A DNA stretch of 47,043 bases from Bacillota bacterium (GTDB lineage Bacteria > Bacillota > Clostridia > Christensenellales > CAG-138). The stretch is from NCBI GenBank assembly GCA_016288175.1, contig JAEEYN010000152.1, positions 1 through 47,043 of the forward strand, read 5' to 3'. The notes beneath the pieces were generated by a model. That model did no database searches and had not been told where the DNA came from. It saw only the letters and a list, made by a program, of their open reading frames with translations. Made by a program: the position numbers and the translations under genes. Shown here one piece after another: positions 1 through 8,783 of the stretch. Position 1 is the first letter of the stretch; every line of letters starts with the position of its first letter.

Positions 1-119
1 ACGACAGCAATCTCAGGATCGCACCCAGCTTTCCTCCGCTTGACGAGCTTGAAAAGGCAATGCAGGTCCTCTGCGTATGCATCAAGCTGGCCGCCGCCGA
101 AAAGCTGCTTAGCAAATAA
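1..119 (+). CDS. C-terminal end of a PLP-dependent class I/II aminotransferase (partial)
   Basis: The reading frame enters from outside the window (first full codon at base 3) and ends at TAA 117-119. The visible residues contain LRIAPSFPPLDELEKAM followed by a CVCIKLAAAEKLL tail. This resembles the end of the small domain in fold-type I aminotransferases of Clostridia, where the RIAPSFP arginine contacts the substrate carboxylate. Only about 38 residues are present, so substrate and subfamily cannot be assigned. It lies 32 nt upstream of tdh on the same strand and may be co-transcribed with it, which would fit an amino-acid catabolism operon. The family call rests on recalled similarity of this tail only. 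Confidence 0.6.
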   Translation, partial: DSNLRIAPSFPPLDELEKAMQVLCVCIKLAAAEKLLSK

Positions 120-151
120 AGAATCAAATTATTCATTCGGAGGAAAAAACA

Positions 152-1192
152 ATGATAAAAATGATGGATGCTCTTGTTAAGACGGAAGCGGGAAAGGGCC
201 TTACCCTCATGAAGGTCCCCGTTCCCGAAGTTCACACCGGTGAAGTACTTATCAAGATCCATAAGACTGCGATCTGCGGCACTGACGTACATATCTACAA
301 CTGGGATCCTTGGAGCCAGACCCACGTTAAGCCTCCCGTTACGATTGGTCATGAATACGTTGGCGAAATCGCCGCGCTTGGCGATGGAGTTACAGGGCTT
401 GAGATCGGTCAGCTCGTTTCCGGCGAAGGCCACATCACCTGCGGCCACTGCCGCAACTGCCGCAGCGGCAAAAGCCACCTCTGCGCAAAAACCGAAGGCG
501 TTGGCGTTCAGCGCAACGGCGCATTCGCTGAGTATATCTGCATTCCCGCAAGGAACGTTATCCCCGTAACTTGGGATATCCCCGAGGATATCATTTCCTT
601 CTTCGACGCATACGGCAACGCGACTCACACCGCGCTGATGTTCGATGTTATCGGCGAGGATGTTCTCATCACCGGCGCAGGTCCGATCGGCATGATGGCC
701 GCCGCAATCTGCAAGCACAACGGCGCGCGCAAAGTTGTCGTTACCGACATCAACGATTACCGTCTCAGCCTTGCGAAGAAGATGGGCGCGACCCGCGTTG
801 TCAACACCATGAAAGAAAAGCTCGAGGATGTTATGGCCGAGCTCAAGATGACCGAAGGCTTCGACGTCGGTCTTGAAATGAGCGGCAGCGGCATCGCTCT
901 CAACCAGATGATCTCCGTCATGCGCAACGCCGGTAAGGTCGCGCTGCTCGGCATCGCGAAGCCCGGCACCGCTGTCGACTGGAATGAAGTCATCTTCAAG
1001 GGTCTGACCCTGCAGGGCATCTACGGCCGTCAGATGTTCGAGACCTGGTATAAGATGGGCGCAATGGTCGAAGCCGGCCTCGACCTCACTCCGATGATCA
1101 CTCACCGCTTCAACTACCGCGATTTCGAGAAGGGCTTCGAGGCCATGAACAGCGGCGCAAGCGGCAAGGTCGTTCTTGACTGGACCAAATAA
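152..1192 (+). CDS. tdh: L-threonine 3-dehydrogenase, zinc-dependent
   Basis: Oxidises L-threonine to 2-amino-3-ketobutyrate with NAD+, in the cytoplasm. At 346 residues it is about the usual length of the medium-chain dehydrogenase type. Catalytic zinc ligands are visible as Cys42 (ICGTDVH) and His67-Glu68 (GHEYVGE). The structural zinc site is Cys97, Cys100, Cys103 and Cys111 (CGHCRNCRSGKSHLC). A Rossmann GAGPIGMM motif follows near residue 175. ATG 152 is preceded by GGAGGAAAAA at good spacing; the ATG at 164 is a possible alternative. kbl, the next enzyme of the pathway, starts 21 nt downstream, which makes the assignment firm. Codon choice is strongly biased toward C/G-ending codons, suggesting high expression. 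Confidence 0.95.
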   Translation: MIKMMDALVKTEAGKGLTLMKVPVPEVHTGEVLIKIHKTAICGTDVHIYNWDPWSQTHVKPPVTIGHEYVGEIAALGDGVTGLEIGQLVSGEGHITCGHCRNCRSGKSHLCAKTEGVGVQRNGAFAEYICIPARNVIPVTWDIPEDIISFFDAYGNATHTALMFDVIGEDVLITGAGPIGMMAAAICKHNGARKVVVTDINDYRLSLAKKMGATRVVNTMKEKLEDVMAELKMTEGFDVGLEMSGSGIALNQMISVMRNAGKVALLGIAKPGTAVDWNEVIFKGLTLQGIYGRQMFETWYKMGAMVEAGLDLTPMITHRFNYRDFEKGFEAMNSGASGKVVLDWTK

Positions 1193-1213
1193 ACCGAAAA
1201 GGAGAATACATAC

Positions 1214-2395
1214 ATGAAACAGGCTTACGAATTCTTCCGCAAGGAGCTCGACTCCATCCGCGAAGCGGGTACCTGGAGAGAAGAGCGCATCATTACCACC
1301 GAGCAGCGCGCAAGGATCGACACCACGAAGGCAAAGGGCGTTCTCAACATGTGCGCCAACAACTACCTCGGCCTTGCCAACAATCCCGAGATCATCGCCG
1401 CCGCAAAGGCCAGCTATGAGAAGTGGGGCTACGGCCTTTCCTCCGTCCGTTTCATCTGCGGCACTCAGCAGATTCATAAGGAGCTTGAAAGGAAGCTCGC
1501 CGATTTCCTCGAGATGGACGACTGTATCCTCTACACCTCCTGCTTCGACGCGAACGGCGGTCTTTTCGAGACCATCCTCGGCGCTGACGACGCGATCATC
1601 TCCGATGAGCTCAACCATGCTTCCATCATCGACGGCGTTCGCCTCTGCAAAGCCAAGAGGTTCCGCTATAAGAACAACAACATGGACGACCTCCGCGCAC
1701 AGCTCGAAGCCGCAAAGGATTGCCGCATCAAGCTGATCGCGACTGACGGCGTCTTCTCCATGGACGGTATCATCGCAAACCTTCCCGCCATCTGCGACCT
1801 CGCCGATGAATACGGCGCTCTCGTTATGGTCGACGACAGCCATGCCGTCGGTTTCATGGGCGAGCACGGCAAGGGCACTCATGAGGCATGCGGCGTGATG
1901 GGTCGTGTTGACATCATCACCGGTACCCTCGGCAAGGCAATGGGCGGTGCGTCCGGCGGCTACACCTGCGCACGCCAGGAGATCATCGACATGCTTCGCC
2001 AGAAGTCCCGTCCGTATCTCTTCTCCAACACCCTCGCTCCCGCAATCTGCGCTGCTTCCATCAAGGTCATCGACATGCTGAACGAATCCACCGCGCTTCG
2101 CGATAAGGTCCACGAGAACACCAAGTACTTCCGTGAGCAGCTCGGCAAGATCGGCTTCGACGTCATCGAGAGCACCCACCCGATCGTTCCCGTCATGCTG
2201 TATGACCCGAAGATCGCTCAGGAATTCGCACGCCGTATGCTCGATAAGGGCGTATACGTCGTCGGCTTCTGCTATCCCGTTGTTCCGAAGGGCAAGGACA
2301 GGATCCGCACCCAGGTTTCCGCAGGCCACACCAAGGAAGACCTCGACTTCGCAGTCAAGTGCTTCAAGGAAGTCAAGGAAGAAATGGGTATCTGA
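1214..2395 (+). CDS. kbl: Glycine C-acetyltransferase (2-amino-3-ketobutyrate CoA ligase)
   Basis: Cleaves 2-amino-3-ketobutyrate with CoA to glycine and acetyl-CoA, taking the unstable product of Tdh. The protein has 393 residues, close to the roughly 398 of E. coli Kbl. Family signatures in order: NNYLGLANNPE near the N-terminus, GLSSVRFICGTQ, DELNHASIIDG, VMVDDSHAVGFMG (Asp and His that hold PLP) and the Schiff-base lysine in GTLGKAMGGASGGY. The C-terminus KGKDRIRTQVSAGHT is typical of the alpha-oxoamine synthase family. A GGAG ribosome site precedes ATG 1214. Together tdh and kbl give threonine-to-glycine fermentation with conserved acetyl-CoA. Codon bias is as strong as in tdh. Confidence 0.95.
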   Translation: MKQAYEFFRKELDSIREAGTWREERIITTEQRARIDTTKAKGVLNMCANNYLGLANNPEIIAAAKASYEKWGYGLSSVRFICGTQQIHKELERKLADFLEMDDCILYTSCFDANGGLFETILGADDAIISDELNHASIIDGVRLCKAKRFRYKNNNMDDLRAQLEAAKDCRIKLIATDGVFSMDGIIANLPAICDLADEYGALVMVDDSHAVGFMGEHGKGTHEACGVMGRVDIITGTLGKAMGGASGGYTCARQEIIDMLRQKSRPYLFSNTLAPAICAASIKVIDMLNESTALRDKVHENTKYFREQLGKIGFDVIESTHPIVPVMLYDPKIAQEFARRMLDKGVYVVGFCYPVVPKGKDRIRTQVSAGHTKEDLDFAVKCFKEVKEEMGI

Positions 2396-2412
2396 TCAAG
2401 ATAATATATTTT

Positions 2413-2441
2413 CAGAAGGGCGGCAAATTGCCGTCCTTCTG
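2413..2441 (+). terminator. Stem-loop after kbl, without a clear U-tract
   Basis: CAGAAGG-G-CGGC, loop AAATT, GCCG-T-CCTTCTG: an 11-bp stem with one internal G/T position. It starts 18 nt after the kbl stop. The stem is not followed by a run of T. It runs straight into TGCTATAAT, which looks like a promoter for trpS. It may be a weak terminator or an mRNA 3'-end stabilising structure. Confidence 0.5.
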
Positions 2442-2450
2442 TGCTATAAT
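2442..2450 (+). promoter_or_regulatory. Extended -10 promoter for trpS
   Basis: TGCTATAAT is a perfect TGN-TATAAT extended -10. It sits 34 nt before the trpS start codon and 27 nt before the Shine-Dalgarno AGGAGGG at 2471-2477 ends. No good -35 lies 17 nt upstream, as is usual for extended -10 promoters. The leader is too short for the T-box that often controls trpS in Firmicutes. Confidence 0.55.
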
Positions 2451-2484
2451 CCAAATAATTATTTTAAAGAAGGAGGGTCCTGAT

Positions 2485-3474
2485 ATGGACAAGAAAATCA
2501 TCCTCAGCGGTATTAAACCCACCGGAATTCCCACACTCGGCAATTACATAGGGGCTCTCCGCAACTGGCGCGAAATGCAGCAGGACGACAAGTACTGCTA
2601 TTACATGGTTGCCGACATGCACGCGCTGACCGTCCGCAATGACCCAGAAGAACTCCGCCGGCAGACCCGCTCCATGGCAGCTCTTTTGATCGCCTGCGGC
2701 ATTGATCCGAACCGTTCGCCGTTGTTTATTCAGAGCCACGTGCATCAGCACGCGGAGCTCTCGTGGCTCCTTGGCTGCACTACCTACATGGGCGAACTGA
2801 ACCGCATGACACAGTTCAAGGATAAGTCCGCGAAGCATGCCGACAACATCAACGCAGGTCTTTACACTTATCCCGTGCTCATGGCCGCCGATATCCTTAT
2901 CTACGGCGCGCACATGGTGCCCGTTGGCGACGACCAGAAGCAGCATGTTGAGCTTGCGCGCAACATCGCGATCCGTTTCAACAATGCTTTCGGCGAAACA
3001 TTCATCGTTCCCGAACCCGTCATGCCGAAATTCGGCGCAAGGATCATGGGTCTGCAGGATCCGGAGCACAAGATGAGCAAAACCGACACGAATCCGAACG
3101 GTTATATTTCCATGCTCGACGATCCCGACGTCATCATGAAAAAATTTAAGAAAGCCGTCACCGACTGCGAACCGACGATCGCTTTTGCGGAAGGCCGCTA
3201 CGGATGCAACAACCTCCTGACCATTTACTGCGCATGCACCGGCAAAACGATGGATGAGGCGGTAAAGGATTTCGAAGGCTGCGGCTACGGCAAGCTCAAG
3301 GTCGCTGTTGCGGAAGCCGTTATCGCCGAGCTGGAGCCCATCCAGGCGGTCTATAAGCAGTACATGAACGACAGCGCCGAACTCGACAGGATCGTTGCAA
3401 AAGGTGCGGAGCAGGCAGGGGAGCGCGCTCAGCTTACTCTGGATGCAGCATACAAGGCCGTCGGCCTCAGATAA
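2485..3474 (+). CDS. trpS: Tryptophanyl-tRNA synthetase
   Basis: Charges tRNA-Trp with tryptophan. The chosen start, ATG 2485, gives 329 residues, the usual length for bacterial TrpS. It lies 7 nt after the strong site AGGAGGG. The frame is open upstream to 2359, but that part overlaps the end of kbl and is not family-like. Class I synthetase motifs: the HIGH-equivalent TLGNYIG with SGIKPTG before it, and the KMSKS loop as EHKMSKTDTN near residue 195. Substrate-pocket residues sit in MAADILIYGAHMVPVGDDQKQH, of which the GDDQKQH part is diagnostic of TrpS. It appears to have its own promoter (TGCTATAAT at 2442) and a bidirectional terminator after the stop. Confidence 0.97.
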   Translation: MDKKIILSGIKPTGIPTLGNYIGALRNWREMQQDDKYCYYMVADMHALTVRNDPEELRRQTRSMAALLIACGIDPNRSPLFIQSHVHQHAELSWLLGCTTYMGELNRMTQFKDKSAKHADNINAGLYTYPVLMAADILIYGAHMVPVGDDQKQHVELARNIAIRFNNAFGETFIVPEPVMPKFGARIMGLQDPEHKMSKTDTNPNGYISMLDDPDVIMKKFKKAVTDCEPTIAFAEGRYGCNNLLTIYCACTGKTMDEAVKDFEGCGYGKLKVAVAEAVIAELEPIQAVYKQYMNDSAELDRIVAKGAEQAGERAQLTLDAAYKAVGLR

Positions 3475-3491
3475 TCAAATCAATAAAACAA

Positions 3492-3529
3492 AACGAGCTG
3501 TGCGGATCCGCACAGTTCGTTTTCATTTT
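3492..3529. terminator. Bidirectional rho-independent terminator between convergent trpS and the HypE-like gene
   Basis: The stem AACGAGCTGTGCGGA pairs with TCCGCACAGTTCGTT; the only imperfection is a G-T position. TTTTCATTTT follows on the plus strand. On the minus strand the same stem is followed by TCGTTTTGTTTTATT. It fits termination of trpS from one side and of the long iorA-to-HypE-like run from the other. Confidence 0.9.
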
Positions 3530-3539
3530 GGTAAACGGA

Positions 3540-4508
3540 TTATTTTACGACTTTATAGATCTCGTCGGCGTCAGGCGGTTCAACGATCGTCCCGTCGGTA
3601 AGGCGGACTCCTTCGCCCTGCGCGCGGCCGATGATCTTCGCTTCGATGCCGATACTTCTGAGGCCTTCGACCATCTCTTCGCCGTTCGGGCAGGTGATGA
3701 GCATGCAGCCGCTTGAAATGAGCCGCAGCGGATCGATACCCGTCGCGGCGCAAAGCTTGGCGGTCACGGGATGCACGGTTATCGCACCCTTATCTATTAC
3801 AAGACCGACGCCGCTTGCATCGGAAAGCTCCCACGATGCGCCGAGAATGCCTCCTTCGGTCGCGTCGTGCATCGCCGTCGCACCGTTGTCGGCAGCGTAC
3901 AGGCCTTCCTTGACGACGTTTGTCCGCGCCGCAAATGCATGCGCACAGGCGATCTCGTCATCGGTCAGAATGTTATGGATATCTTCAACGCAGTCCGCAA
4001 TGATATTCGCGCCTTCAAGCCCGGCGTGCTTTGTCATTATCAGATAATCTCCTTCGCGCATTCCGCGGGGGGAAACAGCGCCGTTTTTGCCTTCCCGCGC
4101 AATAACGGTCGTGCAGGTCACGATTCGATTAACGGCGTTGGTGATTTCCGTATGACCTCCGATCACGTCGACATTGGCGTTATCCGCCGCCTCGATAAGC
4201 TCGTCCATCAGGTCCGAGATCTCTTCTTCCGTCACGGACGGCGGCAGCAGGAAAGTCACCATCAGCCCGATCGGCTCTGCGCCGGATGCCGCAGCATCGT
4301 TGCAGCAAACGTTGACGGACAGCGCCCCGATTCGCGTTTGTGCGGCGGTTATCGGGTCGCATGAAAGGATCGTCAAACGGTCGCCGATATCAACGGCGGT
4401 GCAGTCAACGCCGATCCCGGGCGCCATCACGACTTCGCTTCTGTTATGCTTGATCTTGCTGAGTATCAGCCTGTCAAGCTGTTCATTTGTAAGTTTACCG
4501 ACTCTCAT
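3540..4508 (-). CDS. AIR synthase-related (PurM/HypE/ThiL fold) protein, HypE-like orphan
   Basis: A 322-residue protein of the PurM/SelD/HypE/ThiL ATP-binding fold. The N-terminal domain has the GIGVDCTAVDIGD segment, the SVNVCCNDAAASGAEP motif that binds ATP-Mg in this superfamily, and DVIGGHTEIT. The C-terminal domain has HDATEGGILGASWELSDASG, close to HypE. True HypE ends in PRIC with a catalytic cysteine for the cyanide ligand of NiFe hydrogenases. This one ends in DEIYKVVK, and no hyp genes lie nearby, so I do not call it hypE. The ATG lies 1 nt after the ligA stop, so translation is probably coupled. The substrate is unknown. Confidence 0.85.
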   Translation of the reverse strand: MRVGKLTNEQLDRLILSKIKHNRSEVVMAPGIGVDCTAVDIGDRLTILSCDPITAAQTRIGALSVNVCCNDAAASGAEPIGLMVTFLLPPSVTEEEISDLMDELIEAADNANVDVIGGHTEITNAVNRIVTCTTVIAREGKNGAVSPRGMREGDYLIMTKHAGLEGANIIADCVEDIHNILTDDEIACAHAFAARTNVVKEGLYAADNGATAMHDATEGGILGASWELSDASGVGLVIDKGAITVHPVTAKLCAATGIDPLRLISSGCMLITCPNGEEMVEGLRSIGIEAKIIGRAQGEGVRLTDGTIVEPPDADEIYKVVK

Positions 4509-4509
4509 T

Positions 4510-6471
4510 TTATTTGTTTATAGCCTTGAAAAACTCTTCTTCTGTCAATACCGGTACGCCGAGCGCATTTGCTTTGTCGAGTTTGCTGCCCGCGTTTTCG
4601 CCCGCAACGACATAATCCGTCTTTTTGCTGACGCTGCCGGAGGCTTTGCCGCCGAGCGACGCGATAAGGTCTTCGACCTCTTTGCGGCCCATTCTCGAAA
4701 GAGTGCCTGTAACAACAAAGGTTTTATCCTTCGCGAATTCATTTTCCTCGATCGCCTGCGCTTCGGAAGGGTGAACCCCGTCCGCAAGCATCTTATCGAT
4801 CTGTTCGGCGATATGCTGCTCCGCGAAGAAATCGATTATGCTGTCCGCAACGATCTCTCCGACGTCCGGGATCGCGATCAGTTCATCGCGCGAGGCTTTG
4901 CGGATCGCGTCGAAAGTGCGGAATGTTTTTGCAAGATCCTTTGCGGTTTTTGTTCCGACGTTGGGGATGCCGAGCGCATAGACAAACGCTTCGAGTTTGC
5001 AGTCCTTGCTTTTTTCGATCGCATCGAGAATGTTTGCAATGCGCTTCTCGCCAAAGCCCGCAAGGTTTGAAAAACTGCTTTCATTAAGCTCATAGAGCTG
5101 CGATATGGATTTCAGGCCGATCGAATCAACGAGCAGCAGCGCTGTTTTTTCCGAAAAACCTTCGATATCCATCGCGCTCCTCGAAGCGAAATGCTCCAAC
5201 CGGCCGACGATTTGCGGGGTGCATGAAAGCGAGTTCGTGCAGAAGGCGTGTACACCGCGGCGTTCGACTTTTGCGCCGCATGCAGGGCAGAATTCGGGTA
5301 TAGTGATCGGGTTCTTCGGTGCATGTTCGTCAACGCTCTTCAGTATCTCGGGAATAACGTCATTGCTTCGGCGTATTAGCACGCGCGAACCGATGCCGAC
5401 ATTTTTACGCAGGATATCATCATAATTGTTGAGCGTCGCTTTGCGGACCGTAACGCCCATGAAATCGACGGGCTCAAGATGCGCAAGGGGAGTGAGTTTT
5501 CCGGTTCGTCCGACTTCCCAGGTGATATCCGTGATCGTTGTCGTGAGTTCCTCTGCGGGGAATTTATAGGCGATCTCTCCTCGCGGGAATTTATCGGTAA
5601 AGCCCATCTCATTGAATAGGCGGATATCGTTGAGTTTGATTACCATGCCGTCGATCAGAAAATCGAGCTGACCGCGGCGCTCCGGCATCTTTTCGATTTC
5701 GGAAATGACTTCCTCCATCGTGCCGAAGAAAGTGTAGTCGCTCATCGGCAGCCTGTTTTCACGCATGAAGTCATACATTTCCCGCCTCGTCGTAAAGGTT
5801 TTCCCTTCGATATAGCCGACATTGTAGCAGGCGCAGTCGAGACGGCGGGAGGCTGTGACCTTGGGATCGAGGTTGCGGATCGCACCGGCAGCCGCATTAC
5901 GGGCGTTCTTAAGCTGCTCGTCTCCCGATTCGTTGAGCTGTTTGAGCACCGAAAGGCGCATATAGCATTCGCCCCGGACTTCGAATTTTCCCTGATACGG
6001 AACGGTTTTCGGAATGTTCCTGATCGTCATCGCCTGTGCAAGGATGCCCTCGCCGACAATACCGTTGCCTCGCGTTGCTGCCTGAACAAGCTTTCCGCCG
6101 TCGTAAGTCAGATTGATAGTCAGACCGTCGAACTTATACTCAAGCACGAATTCGATCCCGCTGTCCGAACTGCCGGACCTGTATTTATCGCAGCGTGTTT
6201 TCCATTCACGGAGCTCATCAACGCTCTTGACCTTGTCAAGGCTCCAAAGCCTGTTGAGATGGGTGTACGGGAGAAAGCCCGAAGGAACTTCGCCGCCGAC
6301 GCGATGGGTGGGGGAGTCCGTCAAAACAACTCCGGTCTGCTCCTCAAGGTTTTTCAGCTCATCGAGAAGCGCGTCGAATTCAGCATCGCTTACGGTCGGC
6401 TCGTTCGTGAAATAATAAGTCCTTGAATATTCGTTGAGAATATCAACAAGGTATTTCATTCTGTCAAGCAT
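4510..6471 (-). CDS. ligA: NAD-dependent DNA ligase
   Basis: Seals nicks in replication and repair using NAD+. It has 653 residues, near the typical 660-670. The order of parts is normal: an N-terminal Ia domain; the adenylated lysine at about residue 113 in LEYKFDGL; an OB domain with EVGRTGKLTPLAHLEPV; a four-cysteine zinc finger (CPACG, then CTNSLSC); helix-hairpin-helix repeats (GFGEKRIANI, GIPNVGTKTA, IPDVGEIVADSI); and a C-terminal BRCT domain (FVVTGTLSRMGRKEVEDLI). The usual PMLSL segment before the active site is changed to RLWSLDKVKS, a modest divergence. Its start codon directly abuts the pcrA stop, and pcrA-ligA pairing is common in Firmicutes. Confidence 0.97.
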   Translation of the reverse strand: MLDRMKYLVDILNEYSRTYYFTNEPTVSDAEFDALLDELKNLEEQTGVVLTDSPTHRVGGEVPSGFLPYTHLNRLWSLDKVKSVDELREWKTRCDKYRSGSSDSGIEFVLEYKFDGLTINLTYDGGKLVQAATRGNGIVGEGILAQAMTIRNIPKTVPYQGKFEVRGECYMRLSVLKQLNESGDEQLKNARNAAAGAIRNLDPKVTASRRLDCACYNVGYIEGKTFTTRREMYDFMRENRLPMSDYTFFGTMEEVISEIEKMPERRGQLDFLIDGMVIKLNDIRLFNEMGFTDKFPRGEIAYKFPAEELTTTITDITWEVGRTGKLTPLAHLEPVDFMGVTVRKATLNNYDDILRKNVGIGSRVLIRRSNDVIPEILKSVDEHAPKNPITIPEFCPACGAKVERRGVHAFCTNSLSCTPQIVGRLEHFASRSAMDIEGFSEKTALLLVDSIGLKSISQLYELNESSFSNLAGFGEKRIANILDAIEKSKDCKLEAFVYALGIPNVGTKTAKDLAKTFRTFDAIRKASRDELIAIPDVGEIVADSIIDFFAEQHIAEQIDKMLADGVHPSEAQAIEENEFAKDKTFVVTGTLSRMGRKEVEDLIASLGGKASGSVSKKTDYVVAGENAGSKLDKANALGVPVLTEEEFFKAINK

Positions 6472-8775
6472 TTATTCTCCTTTCAGCGCTGAAAGCGGCG
6501 CATATGCGACGGCAAGCCTGCGCGACCCGCCTTTGTCGAAGTTGATTGTTATTATTGCTGCCGGACCGGTACCGGAAATCCCCGCGACCGTACCTTTCCC
6601 GAATTGGGGATGCATAACGCGGTCACCCGGTTTGAAGTTCACGGTATTTGTTTTGCTCTTGGGAGCAGAAGGCGCGGTGTATGCGTTTTTCTTCTGTGCG
6701 GTTCCTTTTTTGTCGAGACCGTTCAGTTTTCGGATCTGCTCGATCACGTCCTCGCCGAACATTCCGTTTGGGAAACCGCTTCGCTGACTTCCGCCCGTCC
6801 CTCCGTACTCGCTTCCGGAACGAGCATATGCGCTTCCGAAGGAATTGCGCTTCATCGGCGTCTTTTCGGGATCGATCAATTCCATTTCCTCGAGGAAAAT
6901 CGAAGGATCGTTGCGCTGCGGTCTGCCGTACAGGGTGCGTTGCCTTGTATTGAGCAAAAACAGTTTTTCCTTCGCCCTTGTAACGCCGACATAGCAGAGC
7001 CTGCGTTCCTCTTCAAGGCGGTTTTCCTCTTCCTTTGAGCGTTCGGAAGGGAAGACGCCCTGTTCCATTCCGGGCATGAAAACAACTGGGAATTCAAGGC
7101 CTTTTGCGCAGTGGAGCGTCATCAGTTTGACTGTTCCGTCGCTTTCGTCGACATTATCCGCTTCCGAATTCAGCGCAGCTGTTTCGAGGAAGCTTTGCAA
7201 AGCGTCGGAATCCGGCGGAAGCTGCTGTTCATGCTCCTTCATCGCACCTACAAGTTCTTCGATATTCTGCTGCCTTGTCTCGAGTTTATCATCCCCGAGC
7301 GCGGCAAGATGATCCGCAAAGTTTATCCGTTCTATGATGTATTCCGCAAGCTCCGAAAGGCCGAACTCATAGCGCTTCGCAAAGAGTTCCTTCATCAGCT
7401 CAATGAACGGACCGATCTTTGCCGCGATTTTTGCGGGAAGAACATCTGGCGTTATCGAAGCCATGAACATCGACATATCGTTCATCGCCGCAGCGGATTC
7501 GATCGATTTGACCGTCGTATCGCCGATGCCGCGTTTCGGAACATTTATGATGCGTTTGAACGCAACATCGTCGTTCGGGTTCGCGATCAGCTTCAGATAA
7601 CCGAGCAGGTCCTTGACTTCCTGATAGGAATAGAATCTCATGCCGCCGATAACCGAGATGGGGATCCCGTAACCCGTCGTCAGAACGGATTCGATCACAC
7701 GGCTTTGTGCATGGGTACGGTAAAGAACAGCGAAATCGTTATAGCTGAGCCTGTCGAAACGATGCATGCCTGCGATCGTGCGCGCGATCGTATAAGCTTC
7801 ATCTCGCTCTGTGTCGACCGTCAGGAGTTCGACGCGTGAACCGCCGGCCTTTTCCGTCCAGAGTTTCTTGCTTTTTCTGCCCTTGTTGTTGCGTATGACC
7901 TTGTTTGCGCAGTCGAGGATCGCCTTTGTGGAGCGGTAGTTCTGCTCAAGTCGAATCACCTTTGCGCCTTCGAAATCCTTCTCGAATTCGAGGATATTGC
8001 GGATATCTGCGCCTCGCCAGCCATAGATGCTCTGGTCATCGTCGCCGACGACGCAGATGTTGCGGTGCTCGCTGCAAAGAAGCTGGATCAGCTTGTACTG
8101 CGGGAAGTTTGTATCCTGGTACTCATCAACAAGAACATATTTGAACCTGCGTCTGTATTTTTCGAGAATATCCGGATTCTCGGCCAGAAGGCGCACAGAA
8201 AGCAGAAGCAGATCGTCGAAATCGAGTGCGTTGCATTCCCGCAGTTTTTTGTTGTATGCGCGAAGGATGTCGACAAGCGTTCCGCCATCCGATCCCGATT
8301 CGAAAAGATAGGCTTCCGGCGAATCCGCGGAGTTTTTTGCCTCGCTGATCCTCGAGCGCACCATCGCTTTCGGAAAACGCTTCTCATCGATGTTCTGCTG
8401 TTTAATGATATCCGCGATCACGGAGTTCTGGTCCTGATCATCGTAGATCACGAAGCGGTTATCATAGCCGAGGCGATCGATATCGAAACGCAGTATCTTG
8501 GCGCAGAAGGAATGGAAAGTCGTGACCCACATATCCGAATCCGGAGTTTCGAGAAGTTTATCCACGCGCTCTTTCATTTCCTTCGCCGCTTTGTTGGTGA
8601 AGGTAACGGCAAGGATCGCCCAGGGCGGAACATTATGATTCAAAACCAGATTCGCGATGCGGTACGTCAAAACGCGGGTCTTGCCGCTGCCCGCTCCCGC
8701 AAGCACCAGCAAAGGCCCGTCGACCGTCATTACGGCTTCGCGCTGTTCTTTATTGAGTAAACTAAGATTCAGCAT
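6472..8775 (-). CDS. pcrA: ATP-dependent 3'-5' DNA helicase PcrA (UvrD family)
   Basis: Superfamily 1 helicase used in nucleotide-excision repair and in clearing RecA and replication blocks. At 767 residues it is slightly longer than B. subtilis PcrA. Visible motifs: Walker A AGAGSGKTRVL at about 26-36, TFTNKAAKEMKERV, Walker B VDEYQDTN, GDDDQSIYGWRGAD, LEQNYRSTK, TLHCAKGLEFPVVF and YVGVTRAKEKLFLL. The C-terminus has the Tudor-like, RNA-polymerase-binding fold seen in PcrA (GDRVMHPQFGKGTV) after a Gly/Ser-rich linker. It lies between an aminotransferase gene and ligA in the same transcription direction. UvrA and UvrB, its functional partners, are encoded about 4 kb away on the opposite strand. 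Confidence 0.97.
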   Translation of the reverse strand: MLNLSLLNKEQREAVMTVDGPLLVLAGAGSGKTRVLTYRIANLVLNHNVPPWAILAVTFTNKAAKEMKERVDKLLETPDSDMWVTTFHSFCAKILRFDIDRLGYDNRFVIYDDQDQNSVIADIIKQQNIDEKRFPKAMVRSRISEAKNSADSPEAYLFESGSDGGTLVDILRAYNKKLRECNALDFDDLLLLSVRLLAENPDILEKYRRRFKYVLVDEYQDTNFPQYKLIQLLCSEHRNICVVGDDDQSIYGWRGADIRNILEFEKDFEGAKVIRLEQNYRSTKAILDCANKVIRNNKGRKSKKLWTEKAGGSRVELLTVDTERDEAYTIARTIAGMHRFDRLSYNDFAVLYRTHAQSRVIESVLTTGYGIPISVIGGMRFYSYQEVKDLLGYLKLIANPNDDVAFKRIINVPKRGIGDTTVKSIESAAAMNDMSMFMASITPDVLPAKIAAKIGPFIELMKELFAKRYEFGLSELAEYIIERINFADHLAALGDDKLETRQQNIEELVGAMKEHEQQLPPDSDALQSFLETAALNSEADNVDESDGTVKLMTLHCAKGLEFPVVFMPGMEQGVFPSERSKEEENRLEEERRLCYVGVTRAKEKLFLLNTRQRTLYGRPQRNDPSIFLEEMELIDPEKTPMKRNSFGSAYARSGSEYGGTGGSQRSGFPNGMFGEDVIEQIRKLNGLDKKGTAQKKNAYTAPSAPKSKTNTVNFKPGDRVMHPQFGKGTVAGISGTGPAAIITINFDKGGSRRLAVAYAPLSALKGE

Positions 8776-8783
8776 TTAAAAGC

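Noticed and set aside
2396..2484. T-box riboswitch before trpS
   Set aside because: The whole gap is 89 nt and the hairpin takes 29 of them. There is no room for specifier and antiterminator elements, and no T-box core sequence is seen.
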